A stretch of 64,000 bases of DNA from Labilibaculum sp. (GCA_016342745.1 JAEINT010000018.1:81704-145703), one strand, 5' to 3'; positions 45,732 to 57,664 are shown, counted from the stretch's first letter. The notes: generated from the sequence alone by a model not told the origin. Translations and numbers: made by a program.

Positions 45732-46985
45732 ATGAACATATTTAAATTTGGTGGAGCTTCGGTAAATAGTGCTGATGGCGTGCGTAATTTTGTGAAGATC
45801 GTTCAGTCGTATAGGGAGGAAACAATAATTGTTCTATCTGCTATGGGGAAAACGACTAATGCGTTGGAAGAAATTGTTGAAGCCTTTTTTAATAAAAATG
45901 ATCTTGACTCTAAATTATTAGCTGTAAAACAATATCATTTATCAATAGTAAATGAATTGTTTCCTAAAAAGGATGATGCAGTATATGAAAAGATTGAAGT
46001 TCTTTTTAATCAATTGTCGCAATACCTTGAGAAAGAGCCGTCTTTGTGTTATGAGTTTGAGTACGATCAAATTGTATCTTTCGGGGAGCTGATTTCAACC
46101 ACAATTGTATCTGAATTTCTTCGCTTAAGTGGTCGTCCAAATAAGTGGGTAGATATTCGTACTTGTTTAAAAACGGATGATACATACAAAGAGGGGAGAA
46201 TTGATTGGAAATTATCAGAGAAGTTGGTATCACAAACATTTAGTTTCAACAGTACTTTCGTTTATATAACTCAAGGCTTTATTGGTGGAACAAAAACCAA
46301 TCAAACAACTACTTTAGGAAGAGAAGGCTCTGATTATTCAGCCGCAATTCTTTCCTATATTTTAGATGCTGATAAGTTGGCAATTTGGAAAGATGTACCA
46401 GGAATCATGAATGCAGATCCGAAATGGTTGCCAGATGCACAAAAATTAGAACGGATTACTTATCAGGAGGCAATAGAGCTTGCATTTTATGGAGCAAAGG
46501 TGATCCACCCAAAGACAATACAACCAATAAAAAAGAAAAAGATTCCATTGCAAGTACGTTCTTTTCTTGATCTGAATGAATCGGGAACTTTAATTAGCAC
46601 CGCATCTAAAAAATTAGATTATTTACTTCCTGTTTACATTCAAAAAAAGGATCAGGTTTTGATTTCGATTCGCCCAATTGACTTCTCTTTTATCTTGGAA
46701 GAAAAGTTAAGTTCCTTGTTTTCGTTATTTGCGAAACATCGAGTTAAAGTAAATTTAATTCAGAACTCTGCAATTAGTTTTTCGGTATGTGTTGATAATT
46801 CTGACAGACGATTAAAAGAATTAATTGAAGAAATATCAATTGATTTTGAGGTAAAATACAATGATGATTTGGAATTGATAACCATTCGTCATCATAACCA
46901 AGAGGCAGTTGAAAGAATGACGAAAGGTAGAGAAATACTGTTAGAACAGCGAAGTAGAGACACAGCTCAATTTGTGTTGGTTTAG
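45732..46985 (+). CDS. Aspartate kinase, copy 1
   Basis: A 417-residue monofunctional aspartokinase catalysing the first step of the aspartate family pathway. Nucleotide motif FKFGGASVNSADG at the N-terminus, EYDQIVSFGELISTTIVS, GREGSDYSAAILSYIL for the Asp/ATP site, then a C-terminal regulatory ACT-like region (about 300-400). No homoserine dehydrogenase fusion. It stands upstream of the SAM-riboswitch promoter and is therefore probably transcribed separately from metY. A close paralogue lies downstream at 51367. Confidence 0.93.
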   Translation: MNIFKFGGASVNSADGVRNFVKIVQSYREETIIVLSAMGKTTNALEEIVEAFFNKNDLDSKLLAVKQYHLSIVNELFPKKDDAVYEKIEVLFNQLSQYLEKEPSLCYEFEYDQIVSFGELISTTIVSEFLRLSGRPNKWVDIRTCLKTDDTYKEGRIDWKLSEKLVSQTFSFNSTFVYITQGFIGGTKTNQTTTLGREGSDYSAAILSYILDADKLAIWKDVPGIMNADPKWLPDAQKLERITYQEAIELAFYGAKVIHPKTIQPIKKKKIPLQVRSFLDLNESGTLISTASKKLDYLLPVYIQKKDQVLISIRPIDFSFILEEKLSSLFSLFAKHRVKVNLIQNSAISFSVCVDNSDRRLKELIEEISIDFEVKYNDDLELITIRHHNQEAVERMTKGREILLEQRSRDTAQFVLV

Positions 46986-47020
46986 GATTTTAACTTAAAA
47001 AATAAAAAGACAAAGAGGTC

Positions 47021-47040
47021 TTAATTGTTTGGACAATTAA
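47021..47040. promoter_or_regulatory. Perfect palindrome overlapping the met promoter -33 element
   Basis: TTAATTGT TTGG ACAATTAA: two 8-base arms around a four-base centre. The TTTG -33 element (47028-47031) lies inside it. The stem is too AT-rich for an intrinsic terminator, so an operator for a methionine-linked repressor is the preferred reading. Confidence 0.45.
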
Positions 47041-47058
47041 AAAACTTCTCTATCTTTG
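47028..47058 (+). promoter_or_regulatory. Promoter of the metY operon
   Basis: TTTG (47028-47031), a 19-base spacer and TATCTTTG (47051-47058) match the full Bacteroidetes consensus on both elements. Predicted transcription start is near 47065, about 35 bases before the riboswitch and more than 600 bases before metY. Confidence 0.8.
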
Positions 47059-47098
47059 TCAAAGTTATTTAAGGTAAAACTCCTAGGAGGATATCTAT

Positions 47099-47205
47099 AA
47101 TTTATACAGAAGAAGTAAGAGACAGGCTCGTTGACCTTCTGACAACCGCGGCTACCATTGCTGAAAGGTGTCAAATCCTGACCAAATAATTGGTGAATAT
47201 AAATT
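47099..47205 (+). ncRNA. SAM-I (S-box) riboswitch
   Basis: Core blocks of the S-box aptamer occur in order: AAGAGACAGGCTCGTTGACC (47115-47134), TGACAACC (P3 side, 47140-47147), and AAGGTGTCAAATCCTGACC (47165-47183). Flanking AATTTATA (47099-47106) and TATAAATT (47198-47205) can close helix P1. The blocks match the family's GACxGGC, GCAACC and AAGGTGCxAAxTCC positions. The location upstream of metY is typical. Binding SAM should reduce expression of the methionine operon. The expression platform was not identified. Confidence 0.85.
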
Positions 47206-47213
47206 AAAAGATC

Positions 47214-47336
47214 ATGAAGCAGAATAAAACTCATTACTACAATCAGGAGGCTCAACAAGAGCAAAATTTTCAGTTGCAATCTTTGGCATCTATTACTACG
47301 ATGATGCGAATGCAACGAATGATGCGTATGATTTAA
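47214..47336 (+). CDS. Putative methionine-rich leader peptide (40 residues)
   Basis: An ATG nine bases after the riboswitch opens a 40-codon frame ending in TAA at 47334. The peptide begins MKQNKTHYYNQ, is Gln-rich in the middle, and ends MMRMQRMMRMI: six Met in the last eleven residues. Clustered codons of the end product next to the stop are the hallmark of attenuation leader peptides. The stop region can pair in a small hairpin (ATGCGT with ACGCAT across the TAA). It lies between the SAM riboswitch and metY. No known family. Translation is inferred. Confidence 0.6.
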   Translation: MKQNKTHYYNQEAQQEQNFQLQSLASITTMMRMQRMMRMI

Positions 47337-49000
<1,664 letters not shown>

Positions 49001-49015
49001 TTTTTATAGTTTATC

Positions 49016-49049
49016 CCAGCCGATCATCTTCTCATAGGTGATCGGCTGG
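49016..49049 (+). other. Stable intercistronic hairpin between metY and metX
   Basis: Arms CCAGCCGATCA (49016-49026) and TGATCGGCTGG (49039-49049) form a perfect 11-bp GC-rich stem with a 12-base loop, 16 bases after the metY stop. No T-run follows on the plus strand. It may set mRNA stability so that metY is made in excess over metX, or terminate partially. Confidence 0.6.
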
Positions 49050-49128
49050 AAACTACAATTTGCACAAGTTTAGCATTGTGCAATCTATTCTTAATACAAA
49101 ACAACAAACAAAACAAAAATTGTAAACT

Positions 49129-50163
49129 GTGAATTCCAATTGTTATATCCATAAAGAAGGTTTAGAACTTGAATCAGGCGAATGTCTGAAAGAGCTAGAA
49201 CTAACTTATCACACCTATGGGGAATACGATCCGCAAAGGAATAATGTGATTTGGGTTTGCCATGCTCTTACTGCGAACTCTGATGTTTTCGATTGGTGGG
49301 AAGGATTATTTGGTGAAAATGATTTTTTCAACCCTAAAGATTATTTCATCGTATGCGACAATACACTTGCTTCATGTTATGGCTCAACTGGTCCTCTTTC
49401 AAAAAATCCGGACAACGGACAGGCTTATTATCATGATTTTCCTCAATTAACGGTTCGTGATTTGGTGGGAGCTCATGAAATTTTGAGAAAGCATTTAAAA
49501 ATTGATCGTATTCATATGATGATTGGTAGCTCACTTGGAGGCATGCAAGCTTTAGAGTGGGCTTATCGTTTGAATGGTAAGTTAGATAATTTGGTGGTTT
49601 TGGCCTCCAATGCAAAGCATTCTCCTTGGGGAATTGCCTTTAACGAATCGCAAAGAATGGCAATCGAAGTTGATCCTTCTTGGAAAGAATCGAATGATAA
49701 AGCAGGATTGAATGGCATGCGTGTTGCTCGATCGATTGCCTTATTGAGCTATCGGACTTATGCTACCTACGATCATTCTCAGCAAGAAAATGAAGAAGGA
49801 AAAGTAGATGATTACCGTGCAAGTTCATACCAACGATACCAAGGAGAGAAGTTAGCCAGAAGATTTAATGCCTATGCTTATTGGCATTTATCAAAGATCA
49901 TGGACAGCCATGATATGGGAAGAGGTAGAAATGGTTTGGTTTCAGCTTTAAGCGGAATAAAATCAAGAACATTGGTTATTGGTGTAAATTCTGATCAAAT
50001 TTTCCCAATTCAAGAACAAAGATTTATTGCAGATCATATTCCAAATGCAGAATTCCTTGAAATCAATTCGATTTACGGACATGATGGATTCCTTTTGGAA
50101 CAAGAACAACTAACCCAAGTATTAAAAACCTTCTTAATCGACAACAACATCAATGAGCAATAA
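49129..50163 (+). CDS. metX: Homoserine O-acetyltransferase MetX
   Basis: A 344-residue alpha/beta hydrolase starting at GTG. Start LELTYHTYGEYDPQRNNVIW, nucleophile elbow MIGSSLGGMQALEW (Ser about 128), and C-terminal catalytic Asp/His region VIGVNSDQIFPI and IYGHDGFLLE. It transfers acetyl from acetyl-CoA to homoserine, providing the substrate for MetY. GSSLGGMQ is the family form that also occurs in MetX-type serine acetyltransferases, but context supports homoserine. The last 11 bases overlap the next gene. Confidence 0.94.
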   Translation: MNSNCYIHKEGLELESGECLKELELTYHTYGEYDPQRNNVIWVCHALTANSDVFDWWEGLFGENDFFNPKDYFIVCDNTLASCYGSTGPLSKNPDNGQAYYHDFPQLTVRDLVGAHEILRKHLKIDRIHMMIGSSLGGMQALEWAYRLNGKLDNLVVLASNAKHSPWGIAFNESQRMAIEVDPSWKESNDKAGLNGMRVARSIALLSYRTYATYDHSQQENEEGKVDDYRASSYQRYQGEKLARRFNAYAYWHLSKIMDSHDMGRGRNGLVSALSGIKSRTLVIGVNSDQIFPIQEQRFIADHIPNAEFLEINSIYGHDGFLLEQEQLTQVLKTFLIDNNINEQ

Positions 50164-51343
50164 ATTAAAAATAGGCATTTTCGGATTCGGAGTAGTTGGT
50201 TCTGGATTGGCCCACGTTCTTAAAAATAGCAAAGGTTTAGATGCATCAATCGTAAAAGTTTGTGTGAAGGATGCAGATAAGGAAAGAGATATAGATTCTA
50301 AATTACTAACCACTAATCCAGATGATATTTTAAATGATCCGGAAATTAATGTCGTTGCAGAATTGATTGATGATGCTGATGCAGCTTACCAAATTGTGAA
50401 AACGGCTATGCAAAATGGGAAGCATGTGGTTTCGGCCAACAAAAAAATGCTGGCCTATCATATAGAGGAGCTGATTCAATTGCAGTGGCAATACAAAGTT
50501 TCCTTTTTATATGAAGCTTCGGCATGTGGCAGTATTCCAATTATCAGAAATTTGGAAGAGTACTACGATAATGATTTGTTGCAATCGGTTAGCGGAATTT
50601 TGAACGGTTCATCGAATTACATATTGACAAAGATTTTTAATGAGAATCTGGATTATGATCTTGCCTTAAAACAAGCTCAAGATTTGGGCTTTGCAGAAAG
50701 TGATCCAACTTCTGATGTTGGCGGATTTGACACCTTATACAAACTGATTATTCTAACTGTTCATGGATTTGGTTTGTTTGTGCATCCCGATGAAGTTTTC
50801 AATTCGGGAATTGGCAATTTATCTCCAAAAGATATTGAGTTAGCATCGCAAAAAGGATATAAGATTAGGCTGCTTGGTAAGGTTTCTAAGGTAAATGGCA
50901 ATCATGTAAATTTGTTTGTTGCGCCTAAATTTGTGAAACCCGAAGAGCATGCATATACCGTAGAAAGTCATTATAACGGTGTATTGATTCAAGGGAATTT
51001 TTACGACAATCAGTTTATGTATGGAAAAGGAGCTGGTGCGCACCCTACAGGTTCAGCCGTGTTGTCTGATGTTACAGCTTTGGCTTACAATTATAAGTAC
51101 GAATACAAGAAGTTGAAATATTACGGTGGGTTAGAATATACCAATGATATGGATGTTGAAATCTATTTAAGGTATTCAGATACCAACGACTTGGCTTTAT
51201 TTAATTTCAAAGAAATATCAGAATCGCTTAAAGGGAAAGATTTTAATTATGTGATTGGAACTTTGAATATTTCAGAACTCATAAAAATCCGAAAGCAAAT
51301 TGAAGGGAAAGATATTTTCCTAGCATACTTGGGCGAAGAATAG
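50153..51343 (+). CDS. hom: Homoserine dehydrogenase
   Basis: A 396-residue monofunctional enzyme. Rossmann motif IGIFGFGVVGSGLAHVL (about 7-23), SANKKMLAYH with the catalytic-region Lys, and family blocks LSGILNGSSNYIL and AESDPTSDVGG. It reduces aspartate semialdehyde to homoserine, the branch to methionine and threonine. Translationally coupled to metX by an 11-base overlap. No separate ACT domain is evident, so feedback by threonine is uncertain. Confidence 0.93.
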   Translation: MSNKLKIGIFGFGVVGSGLAHVLKNSKGLDASIVKVCVKDADKERDIDSKLLTTNPDDILNDPEINVVAELIDDADAAYQIVKTAMQNGKHVVSANKKMLAYHIEELIQLQWQYKVSFLYEASACGSIPIIRNLEEYYDNDLLQSVSGILNGSSNYILTKIFNENLDYDLALKQAQDLGFAESDPTSDVGGFDTLYKLIILTVHGFGLFVHPDEVFNSGIGNLSPKDIELASQKGYKIRLLGKVSKVNGNHVNLFVAPKFVKPEEHAYTVESHYNGVLIQGNFYDNQFMYGKGAGAHPTGSAVLSDVTALAYNYKYEYKKLKYYGGLEYTNDMDVEIYLRYSDTNDLALFNFKEISESLKGKDFNYVIGTLNISELIKIRKQIEGKDIFLAYLGEE

Positions 51344-51366
51344 CAACACTAATCAGATATCAAAAA

Positions 51367-52626
51367 ATGATCATATATAAATTTGGTGGCGCATCGGTAA
51401 AAAATGCGACTGCTATCAAAAATATTTGCCAAATTATTGGCAAAGTCAAGCGTCCACTCACTGTCGTGATTTCGGCGATTGGTACAACCACCAATTTGCT
51501 GGAAGAACTTGTAGATGCTTATTTTTCTGGAGATACAAAGACCTTGGAACTTTTTGATTTACTGAAGAGAAACCACACTTCTGTAATCGAAGATTTATTC
51601 GAAGAAATTCCTACGAGGCTAAATTCGGAAATTAACGCTCTTTTCATTGAGCTAAAAACCAAAATTTCGAAACCATCATCTGATCAGTTCAATTTTGAAT
51701 ACGATCAGGTGATTGGTTTTGGAGAGCTTTTATCAACAAAAATTGTATCGGCTTATTTAAATTCAATTGAGCAGAATAACAAATGGATTGATGTCAGAAC
51801 CTGTTTGGATTCAGATGATAATTATGTAGATGCCAATATTCTATGGGATTCTTCCAAAGAAAAGGCGAATGCTGTATTTTCTGATAATCCGACTGCATTG
51901 TACATTACGCAAGGGTTTATTGCCAGAGATCCGGAAGGAAATACAACTTCTTTAGGAAGAGAAGGATCTGATTATACCGCAGCCATTTTGGCTCACTTGC
52001 TTGTCGCTGATAAAATGATCATATGGAAAGATGTGTTGGGAATATTAAATGCAGATCCTGATTATTTTGAAGAAACTACTAAGATTGATTTGATTCCATA
52101 CCATGAGGCAATAGAGTTGTCGTACTATGGAGCAAGAGTAATTCATCCGAAAACCATAAAGCCTTTGCAGGCAAAGAAAATTCCTTTGTGGGTAAAATCT
52201 TTTATCGACCCATCGCAAAAAGGAACATTAATTACCAAGGGAGAACAGCCGCAACCATTGTTGCCAAATTACATTGTAAAGAAAAGGCAGATGTTAGTGA
52301 CTTTAAAACCCTTAAATTTTTCATTTATTGGTGAGAAAGACTTGGTTTTTATCTTCACCTTGGTGACAAAATATAGAATAAAGCTTAATTTTACTCAGAA
52401 CACTGCAGTTAGCTTTGCTTTTTGTGCAAACAGTTCGGCAAGAGACATGCAGAGTTTAGTGGAAGAATTAGAGCAAAAATACGATGTTGAATTGAGTGAT
52501 GATTTAGAATTAATCACTGTTCGACATTACACACCAGCTACAATTGAAGAAATACAACTAAAACATCACGTTTTGGTTGAACAAAAAAATAGTAATACCG
52601 CAATCTATCTAACAGTCGCAAATTAA
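51367..52626 (+). CDS. Aspartate kinase, copy 2
   Basis: A 419-residue paralogue of the aspartokinase at 45732, colinear along its length. [16 protein letters not shown] at the start, [36 protein letters not shown], and a similar C-terminal ACT-like region (about 300-400) ending [12 protein letters not shown]. Being inside the riboswitch-controlled operon, it is probably the methionine-dedicated isozyme, while copy 1 outside may serve the other branches. That division is inferred. One base separates it from metH. Confidence 0.93.
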   Translation: MIIYKFGGASVKNATAIKNICQIIGKVKRPLTVVISAIGTTTNLLEELVDAYFSGDTKTLELFDLLKRNHTSVIEDLFEEIPTRLNSEINALFIELKTKISKPSSDQFNFEYDQVIGFGELLSTKIVSAYLNSIEQNNKWIDVRTCLDSDDNYVDANILWDSSKEKANAVFSDNPTALYITQGFIARDPEGNTTSLGREGSDYTAAILAHLLVADKMIIWKDVLGILNADPDYFEETTKIDLIPYHEAIELSYYGARVIHPKTIKPLQAKKIPLWVKSFIDPSQKGTLITKGEQPQPLLPNYIVKKRQMLVTLKPLNFSFIGEKDLVFIFTLVTKYRIKLNFTQNTAVSFAFCANSSARDMQSLVEELEQKYDVELSDDLELITVRHYTPATIEEIQLKHHVLVEQKNSNTAIYLTVAN

Positions 52627-52627
52627 A

Positions 52628-55600
52628 ATGGAGCAGAAATTGATATCTATAAAGGAAGCATTAAAGAAGCAAATTCTTGTTTTAGACGGAGCTATGGGAA
52701 CAATGATTCAGGCACATAAGTTGGCTGAATCGGATTTTCGTGGAACTCGTTTTGCAGATTTCTCAAGTGATCAGAAAGGACATAACGACTTACTTACTTT
52801 GACTCAACCTGAAATCATTAAAGGGATTCATCGTAAGTTTTTAGAGGCGGGTGCAAATATCATTGAGACCAATACATTTAATGCGAATGCAATTTCATTG
52901 GCCGATTATCAATTGGAAGAATTGGCTTACGAATTAAATTTCGAATCAGCTAAAAATGCGCGTGCAGCCGTAAATGAAATGAATGCAATTGATCCGGAAA
53001 CGCCACGTTGGGTTGCTGGAGCAATTGGTCCAACCAATAAAACGACTTCAATGTCGCCAAAAGTTGAAGATCCAGGATATCGTGAGGTAGGTTTTGATGA
53101 TTTGGTGAAAATTTACACCGAACAGATTAAAGGATTGTTAGATGGAGGTGTTGATGCTCTTTTAATTGAAACGATTTTTGATACTCTAAATGCTAAGGCT
53201 TGTATTTACGCAGCCGATTTGTTCTTGGAAGAAAGAGGATTGGATATTCCAATCATGATTTCGGGAACCATAACAGATAATAGTGGAAGAACACTTTCTG
53301 GTCAAACATTAGAAGCTTTTATTACTTCTATTAAATGTGATCGACTGATAAGTATTGGTTTGAATTGTGCTTTTGGAGCGAAAGATTTGGTTCCATACAT
53401 TCAGCAATTGGATACTTTGCTTCCTGTTTATGTGAGTGTTTATCCGAATGCAGGCTTGCCAAATGAATTGGGTGAGTACGATGAGACTCCTCAAACCATG
53501 TTGAGCGATTTGAGAGAATTGTTGGATAACAAGAAGATAAATATTGTGGGTGGATGTTGTGGTACAAGACCAGAGCATATTAAGATATTGGCTGATGCGG
53601 TTAAAAATGCAGAGCCTAGAGAGATTCCTGTAGTTGAAAAAGAAACTCGTTTGAGTGGATTGGAACTACTTCGTGTGAATTCCTTAAGCAATTTTGTGAA
53701 TGTTGGTGAACGTACGAATGTAGCGGGATCGCGAAAGTTTGCACGTTTAATTAACGAAGAAAAATACGAAGAAGCACTTTCTATAGCGCGTAATCAGGTA
53801 GAAAATGGTGCGCAAATCATCGATGTGAACATGGATGATGCCATGTTGGATGCAGAAAAAGAGATGGATGTTTTCCTAAAACTATTGGTATCCGAACCTG
53901 AAATTTCTCGTGTTCCGATCATGATCGATTCATCAAAATGGTCTGTTTTAGAAACTGGATTAAAATGCGTTCAGGGAAAATGTGTGGTAAATTCGATATC
54001 CTTGAAAGAGGGAGAAGAAGAGTTTATAGCGCATGCAACTAAAATTAAAAGATACGGAGCCGCTGCAGTTGTAATGGCTTTTGATGAAAAAGGTCAGGCA
54101 GATACTTTTGAGAGAAGAACTGCAATTTGCGCAAGAGCGTATAAAATATTAACGGAAACTGTTGGATTCCCTGCAGAGGATATCATATTTGATCCAAATG
54201 TATTGGCAATTGCAACAGGAATTGAAGAGCACAACAACTATGCTGTCGATTTTATCAAGACAGTAACTTGGATAAAGGCGAACCTTCCTCACGCTAAAAT
54301 TAGTGGCGGAATCAGTAATTTATCATTCTCTTTCCGTGGAAACAACACGGTTCGTGAAGCAATGCACTCTGTTTTCTTATACTATGCCATTAAAGAAGGT
54401 TTGGATATGGGAATTGTAAATCCTGGAATGTTGCAGATTTACGATGAAATAGAGCCAGAACTTTTGCAGAAAGTAGAAGATGTCGTGTTAAATCGTAAAC
54501 CTGAGGCAACCGAAATTCTAATTGAATTTGCCGAAGGATTAAAATCTGATGGAAAAGTTAAGGTGAAAACCGATGCTTGGAGAGAAAAGCCTTGTTTCGA
54601 AAGATTGTCTTATTCATTGGTGAAAGGAATTACCGATTTTATTGAAGAAGATGCTGAAGAAGCCAGACAATCATTACCGCGTGCATTGGATGTAATTGAG
54701 CAGCCATTAATGGATGGAATGAATATCGTTGGTGATCTTTTTGGCGATGGTAAAATGTTCTTACCTCAAGTTGTAAAATCTGCAAGGGTAATGAAAAAGG
54801 CTGTTGCTTACCTTCAACCATTTATCGAAGAGGAAAAAAATACTTTATCTGAAGCTAGTAATGCAGGTAAAATATTGATGGCTACGGTAAAAGGCGATGT
54901 TCACGATATTGGTAAAAATATTGTTGGTGTTGTTTTAGGATGTAACAACTTCGAGGTAATCGATTTGGGAGTTATGGTTACGAGTGCAAAAATATTGGAA
55001 GTTGCCAAACGTGAAAAAGTAGATGCCATTGGTTTGAGTGGATTAATTACGCCATCATTAGAGGAAATGTGTTTTGTTGCTGAAGAAATGAAGCGCGAAG
55101 GATTCGATATTCCTTTGGTAGTTGGAGGAGCCACAACATCGGAATTACATACAGCAGTTAAAATAGAGCCAAATTATGAGAATGGAGTAGTACATGTTGT
55201 AGATGCTTCCAAGTCTGTTGGTATTTTTAAGAAGTTGTGTGATAAGAATAAGCGCGATGAATTTCTGTCAACCGTTAAAGAACAATATCAGGAAGTTCGA
55301 ACTGCTCACGAAAATCAAAAACCAAAAGAATATTATTCTATAGTAGAGGCTCGTGAGAATAGGGAACGTTACGATTGGTCTACTGAACCGATTCATAAGC
55401 CGAATAAAACAGGTTTGCAGGTGTTAAAAAACTACTCGATTGGCGAAATTCGTAAGTACATCGATTGGACTTTCTTTTTTGTTGCGTGGGAACTGAAATG
55501 CATGTATCCTGAAATAATGGAAGATCCTGATTATAAGGAAGAGGCTGAAAAGCTGTTCGAAGATGCCAATAATGTACTGGATGTGATCGAAAGAGAAGGT

Positions 55601-56299
55601 TTATTGGAAGCAAGTGCAGTTTATGGTTTGTTCCCAGCCAATAGTGTAGGAGATGACATTGTTTTATACGAGGATGAGGATAGATCGAAAGAAATTACAC
55701 GCTTCTGTGGTGTTCGTCAGCAAGAGAAATTCAAGAAAGGCTTAACCAATTTATGCTTGAGCGATTTTATTGCTCCAAAAGAATCTAACAGAACTGATTA
55801 TATAGGTGCATTTGTAGTTACAGCTGGTCTGGGATTAGATGAGATTGTAGAAAAATTGAACGAAAATCATGATGATTACAACAGTATCATGGTAAAGATT
55901 TTGGCTGATCGATTGGCAGAAGCATTTACTGAATTGTTGCACGAAAAAATCCGTAAAGAAGATTGGGGTTATGCTACCAATGAGGATGGAAGTATAGAGG
56001 ACATGCTTCGTGAAAACTATCAGGGAATTCGCCCGGCTTTTGGGTATCCATCATTACCAGAGCATTCCGAAAAACAAGTTCTTTGGGATTTTCTTGATGT
56101 TGAAAACAAGATTGGAGCAACATTAACCGAAAATTTTGCCATGTACCCGACAGCATCGGTTAGTGGATTGGTAATGGCTCATCCGGAAGCAATGTATTTT
56201 GCGATTGATAAAATCAAAGAAGATCAGTTGAAGGATTACGCATCCCGTAAAGGAATATCAGAAGAAAAAGCAAAAAAATTGCTTAGTGCAATCATATAG
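52628..56299 (+). CDS. metH: Cobalamin-dependent methionine synthase MetH
   Basis: A 1223-residue four-module enzyme with near E. coli spacing. The homocysteine domain (about 1-330) has zinc cysteines in GLNCAFGA and [12 protein letters not shown]. The methyl-THF domain (about 350-630) has [17 protein letters not shown]. The B12 cap and binding domain (about 650-890) carries DVHDIG, with His759 as lower cobalt ligand at the same number as in E. coli. The reactivation domain (about 900-1223) has [12 protein letters not shown]. It transfers methyl from methyl-THF to homocysteine. The stop codon lies inside an 18-bp direct repeat. Confidence 0.97.
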   Translation: MEQKLISIKEALKKQILVLDGAMGTMIQAHKLAESDFRGTRFADFSSDQKGHNDLLTLTQPEIIKGIHRKFLEAGANIIETNTFNANAISLADYQLEELAYELNFESAKNARAAVNEMNAIDPETPRWVAGAIGPTNKTTSMSPKVEDPGYREVGFDDLVKIYTEQIKGLLDGGVDALLIETIFDTLNAKACIYAADLFLEERGLDIPIMISGTITDNSGRTLSGQTLEAFITSIKCDRLISIGLNCAFGAKDLVPYIQQLDTLLPVYVSVYPNAGLPNELGEYDETPQTMLSDLRELLDNKKINIVGGCCGTRPEHIKILADAVKNAEPREIPVVEKETRLSGLELLRVNSLSNFVNVGERTNVAGSRKFARLINEEKYEEALSIARNQVENGAQIIDVNMDDAMLDAEKEMDVFLKLLVSEPEISRVPIMIDSSKWSVLETGLKCVQGKCVVNSISLKEGEEEFIAHATKIKRYGAAAVVMAFDEKGQADTFERRTAICARAYKILTETVGFPAEDIIFDPNVLAIATGIEEHNNYAVDFIKTVTWIKANLPHAKISGGISNLSFSFRGNNTVREAMHSVFLYYAIKEGLDMGIVNPGMLQIYDEIEPELLQKVEDVVLNRKPEATEILIEFAEGLKSDGKVKVKTDAWREKPCFERLSYSLVKGITDFIEEDAEEARQSLPRALDVIEQPLMDGMNIVGDLFGDGKMFLPQVVKSARVMKKAVAYLQPFIEEEKNTLSEASNAGKILMATVKGDVHDIGKNIVGVVLGCNNFEVIDLGVMVTSAKILEVAKREKVDAIGLSGLITPSLEEMCFVAEEMKREGFDIPLVVGGATTSELHTAVKIEPNYENGVVHVVDASKSVGIFKKLCDKNKRDEFLSTVKEQYQEVRTAHENQKPKEYYSIVEARENRERYDWSTEPIHKPNKTGLQVLKNYSIGEIRKYIDWTFFFVAWELKCMYPEIMEDPDYKEEAEKLFEDANNVLDVIEREGLLEASAVYGLFPANSVGDDIVLYEDEDRSKEITRFCGVRQQEKFKKGLTNLCLSDFIAPKESNRTDYIGAFVVTAGLGLDEIVEKLNENHDDYNSIMVKILADRLAEAFTELLHEKIRKEDWGYATNEDGSIEDMLRENYQGIRPAFGYPSLPEHSEKQVLWDFLDVENKIGATLTENFAMYPTASVSGLVMAHPEAMYFAIDKIKEDQLKDYASRKGISEEKAKKLLSAII

Positions 56300-56311
56300 T
56301 ATCAATAATAA
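56294..56311 (+). repeat. Left copy of an 18-bp direct repeat
   Basis: ATATAGTATCAATAATAA begins in the last sense codon of metH and covers its TAG stop. An exact copy lies at 56644-56661. The 332 bases between contain an intergenic repeat element. Confidence 0.75.
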
Positions 56312-56403
56312 TTTCGTTTTAAATGTTTTCGGAGATTATATTCGACTCATTTATAAGTCGTTAAGGCATGTTGTTTTTTTAGGGGTATTATTTAAATTAC
56401 AGG

Positions 56404-56632
56404 TTGAGTGGCATTAATTTAAAGAGCTTTTGTATTCCCTTTAAGGTTTAGTAAGACCGGGAAGTTTCGTCCCGATAGCTATCGGGGTTGTTCGAAAATC
56501 ACCCGGCCGCACTTAAGCTTGAGGCAAATAAGAAAGCTTTTTAAAATGTAGCCTTGATTTTTTTTGCTTCCGTTTTTTGTATTCAAGACAAAAAATGAAG
56601 TCGGGTTTGGGCGGATAGCCCAAGACAAAAAA
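56404..56632 (+). repeat. Dispersed intergenic repeat, copy 1
   Basis: About 230 bases, closely similar to 60628-60911 in the same orientation. It contains the palindrome CCCGATAGCTATCGGG (56471-56486), GGGCGGATAGCCC (56609-56621) and a T-rich stretch before GCTTCCGTTTTTTGT. No coding frame spans it. It lies between metH and metF and is bracketed by 18-bp direct repeats, so it looks like a small non-autonomous inserted element. Confidence 0.7.
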
Positions 56633-56643
56633 TAAATAGGACA

Positions 56644-56661
56644 ATATAGTATCAATAATAA
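56644..56661 (+). repeat. Right copy of the 18-bp direct repeat
   Basis: Exact second copy of ATATAGTATCAATAATAA, 43 bases before metF. Identity of all 18 positions suggests a recent duplication linked with insertion of the element between the copies. Confidence 0.75.
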
Positions 56662-56704
56662 GGATTGAGATTTCTGTCTCGAAGCTTATATCTAACTAAA
56701 ACCA

Positions 56705-57664
56705 ATGAAAGTAATTGAATTATTAAATCAAGCAATTGAGAACAAAACCACACACTTCTCTTTTGAATTATTGCCTCCTTTAAGAGGGAATAGTATATAC
56801 AAAGTTTTTAATACCATTGATAAGCTTAAGGAGTTTGATCCTAAATATATAAATATTACTGCCCATCGGGATGAGGTTGTATTTACAGAATCGGCAAGTG
56901 GAGTGATCGAAAAGAAAATTACCCGAAAACGACCAGGAACGGTTGCCGTAGCTGCAGCAATTCAAAACAAATACAAGCTTACGGTTGTTCCTCATGTAAT
57001 TTGCAGTGGTTTTACTCCTGAAGAAACAGAGAATGCCTTATTAGATTTAAATTTTCTTGGGATAACTGATTTGTTATTGCTTCGTGGAGATTCTTCGCCT
57101 CGTCATGGCTTTATTCCAATTGAGGGAGAGCACAAATATGCGATTGATTTGATTAATCAGGTGAATCAGGTGAACAAAGGTGAGTTTTTAGACGGAACGC
57201 ATGTTGAACCGTTCGATACTCCTTTTTCTTTTGGTACTGCCGGATATCCGGAAAAGCATGAAGAAGCTCCAAATTTGGATTCTGATATTTATTGGTTGAA
57301 AAAGAAAGTGGATGCTGGAGCTGAATACATCGTTACACAAATGTTCTTCGATAATCAGAAATATTTCGATTTTGTGAAAAAGGTGCGAGCTGCAGGCATT
57401 ACGGTTCCTGTAGTTCCTGGAATTAAGCCAATTTCTGCACTTAGCCAGTTAACAGTGCTTCCGCAGATTTTTAAAACAGATATTCCAGAGGCTTTGGCTG
57501 CTGAGGTTCGTAAATGCAAAACCAACGATGAGGTTAAACAAGTTGGCGTGGAGTGGGGAATTGAGCAATGCAAAGAGTTGATTCAACATGGCGTTCCTTC
57601 ATTACACTTTTATACCTTAATGGCATCGAATTGTGTTCGAGATATCGCCAAAGTAGTTTATTAA
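56705..57664 (+). CDS. metF: Methylenetetrahydrofolate reductase MetF
   Basis: A 319-residue flavoprotein reducing 5,10-methylene-THF to 5-methyl-THF, the methyl donor for MetH. N-terminal HFSFELLPPLRGNS (the F-E-x-x-P-P signature), TAHRDE, HVICSGFTPEE, DLLLLRGDSSPRHG and QMFFDNQKYFDFV. The gene order metH-metF is functional, though a repeat element now separates them. A strong terminator follows. Confidence 0.95.
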   Translation: MKVIELLNQAIENKTTHFSFELLPPLRGNSIYKVFNTIDKLKEFDPKYINITAHRDEVVFTESASGVIEKKITRKRPGTVAVAAAIQNKYKLTVVPHVICSGFTPEETENALLDLNFLGITDLLLLRGDSSPRHGFIPIEGEHKYAIDLINQVNQVNKGEFLDGTHVEPFDTPFSFGTAGYPEKHEEAPNLDSDIYWLKKKVDAGAEYIVTQMFFDNQKYFDFVKKVRAAGITVPVVPGIKPISALSQLTVLPQIFKTDIPEALAAEVRKCKTNDEVKQVGVEWGIEQCKELIQHGVPSLHFYTLMASNCVRDIAKVVY

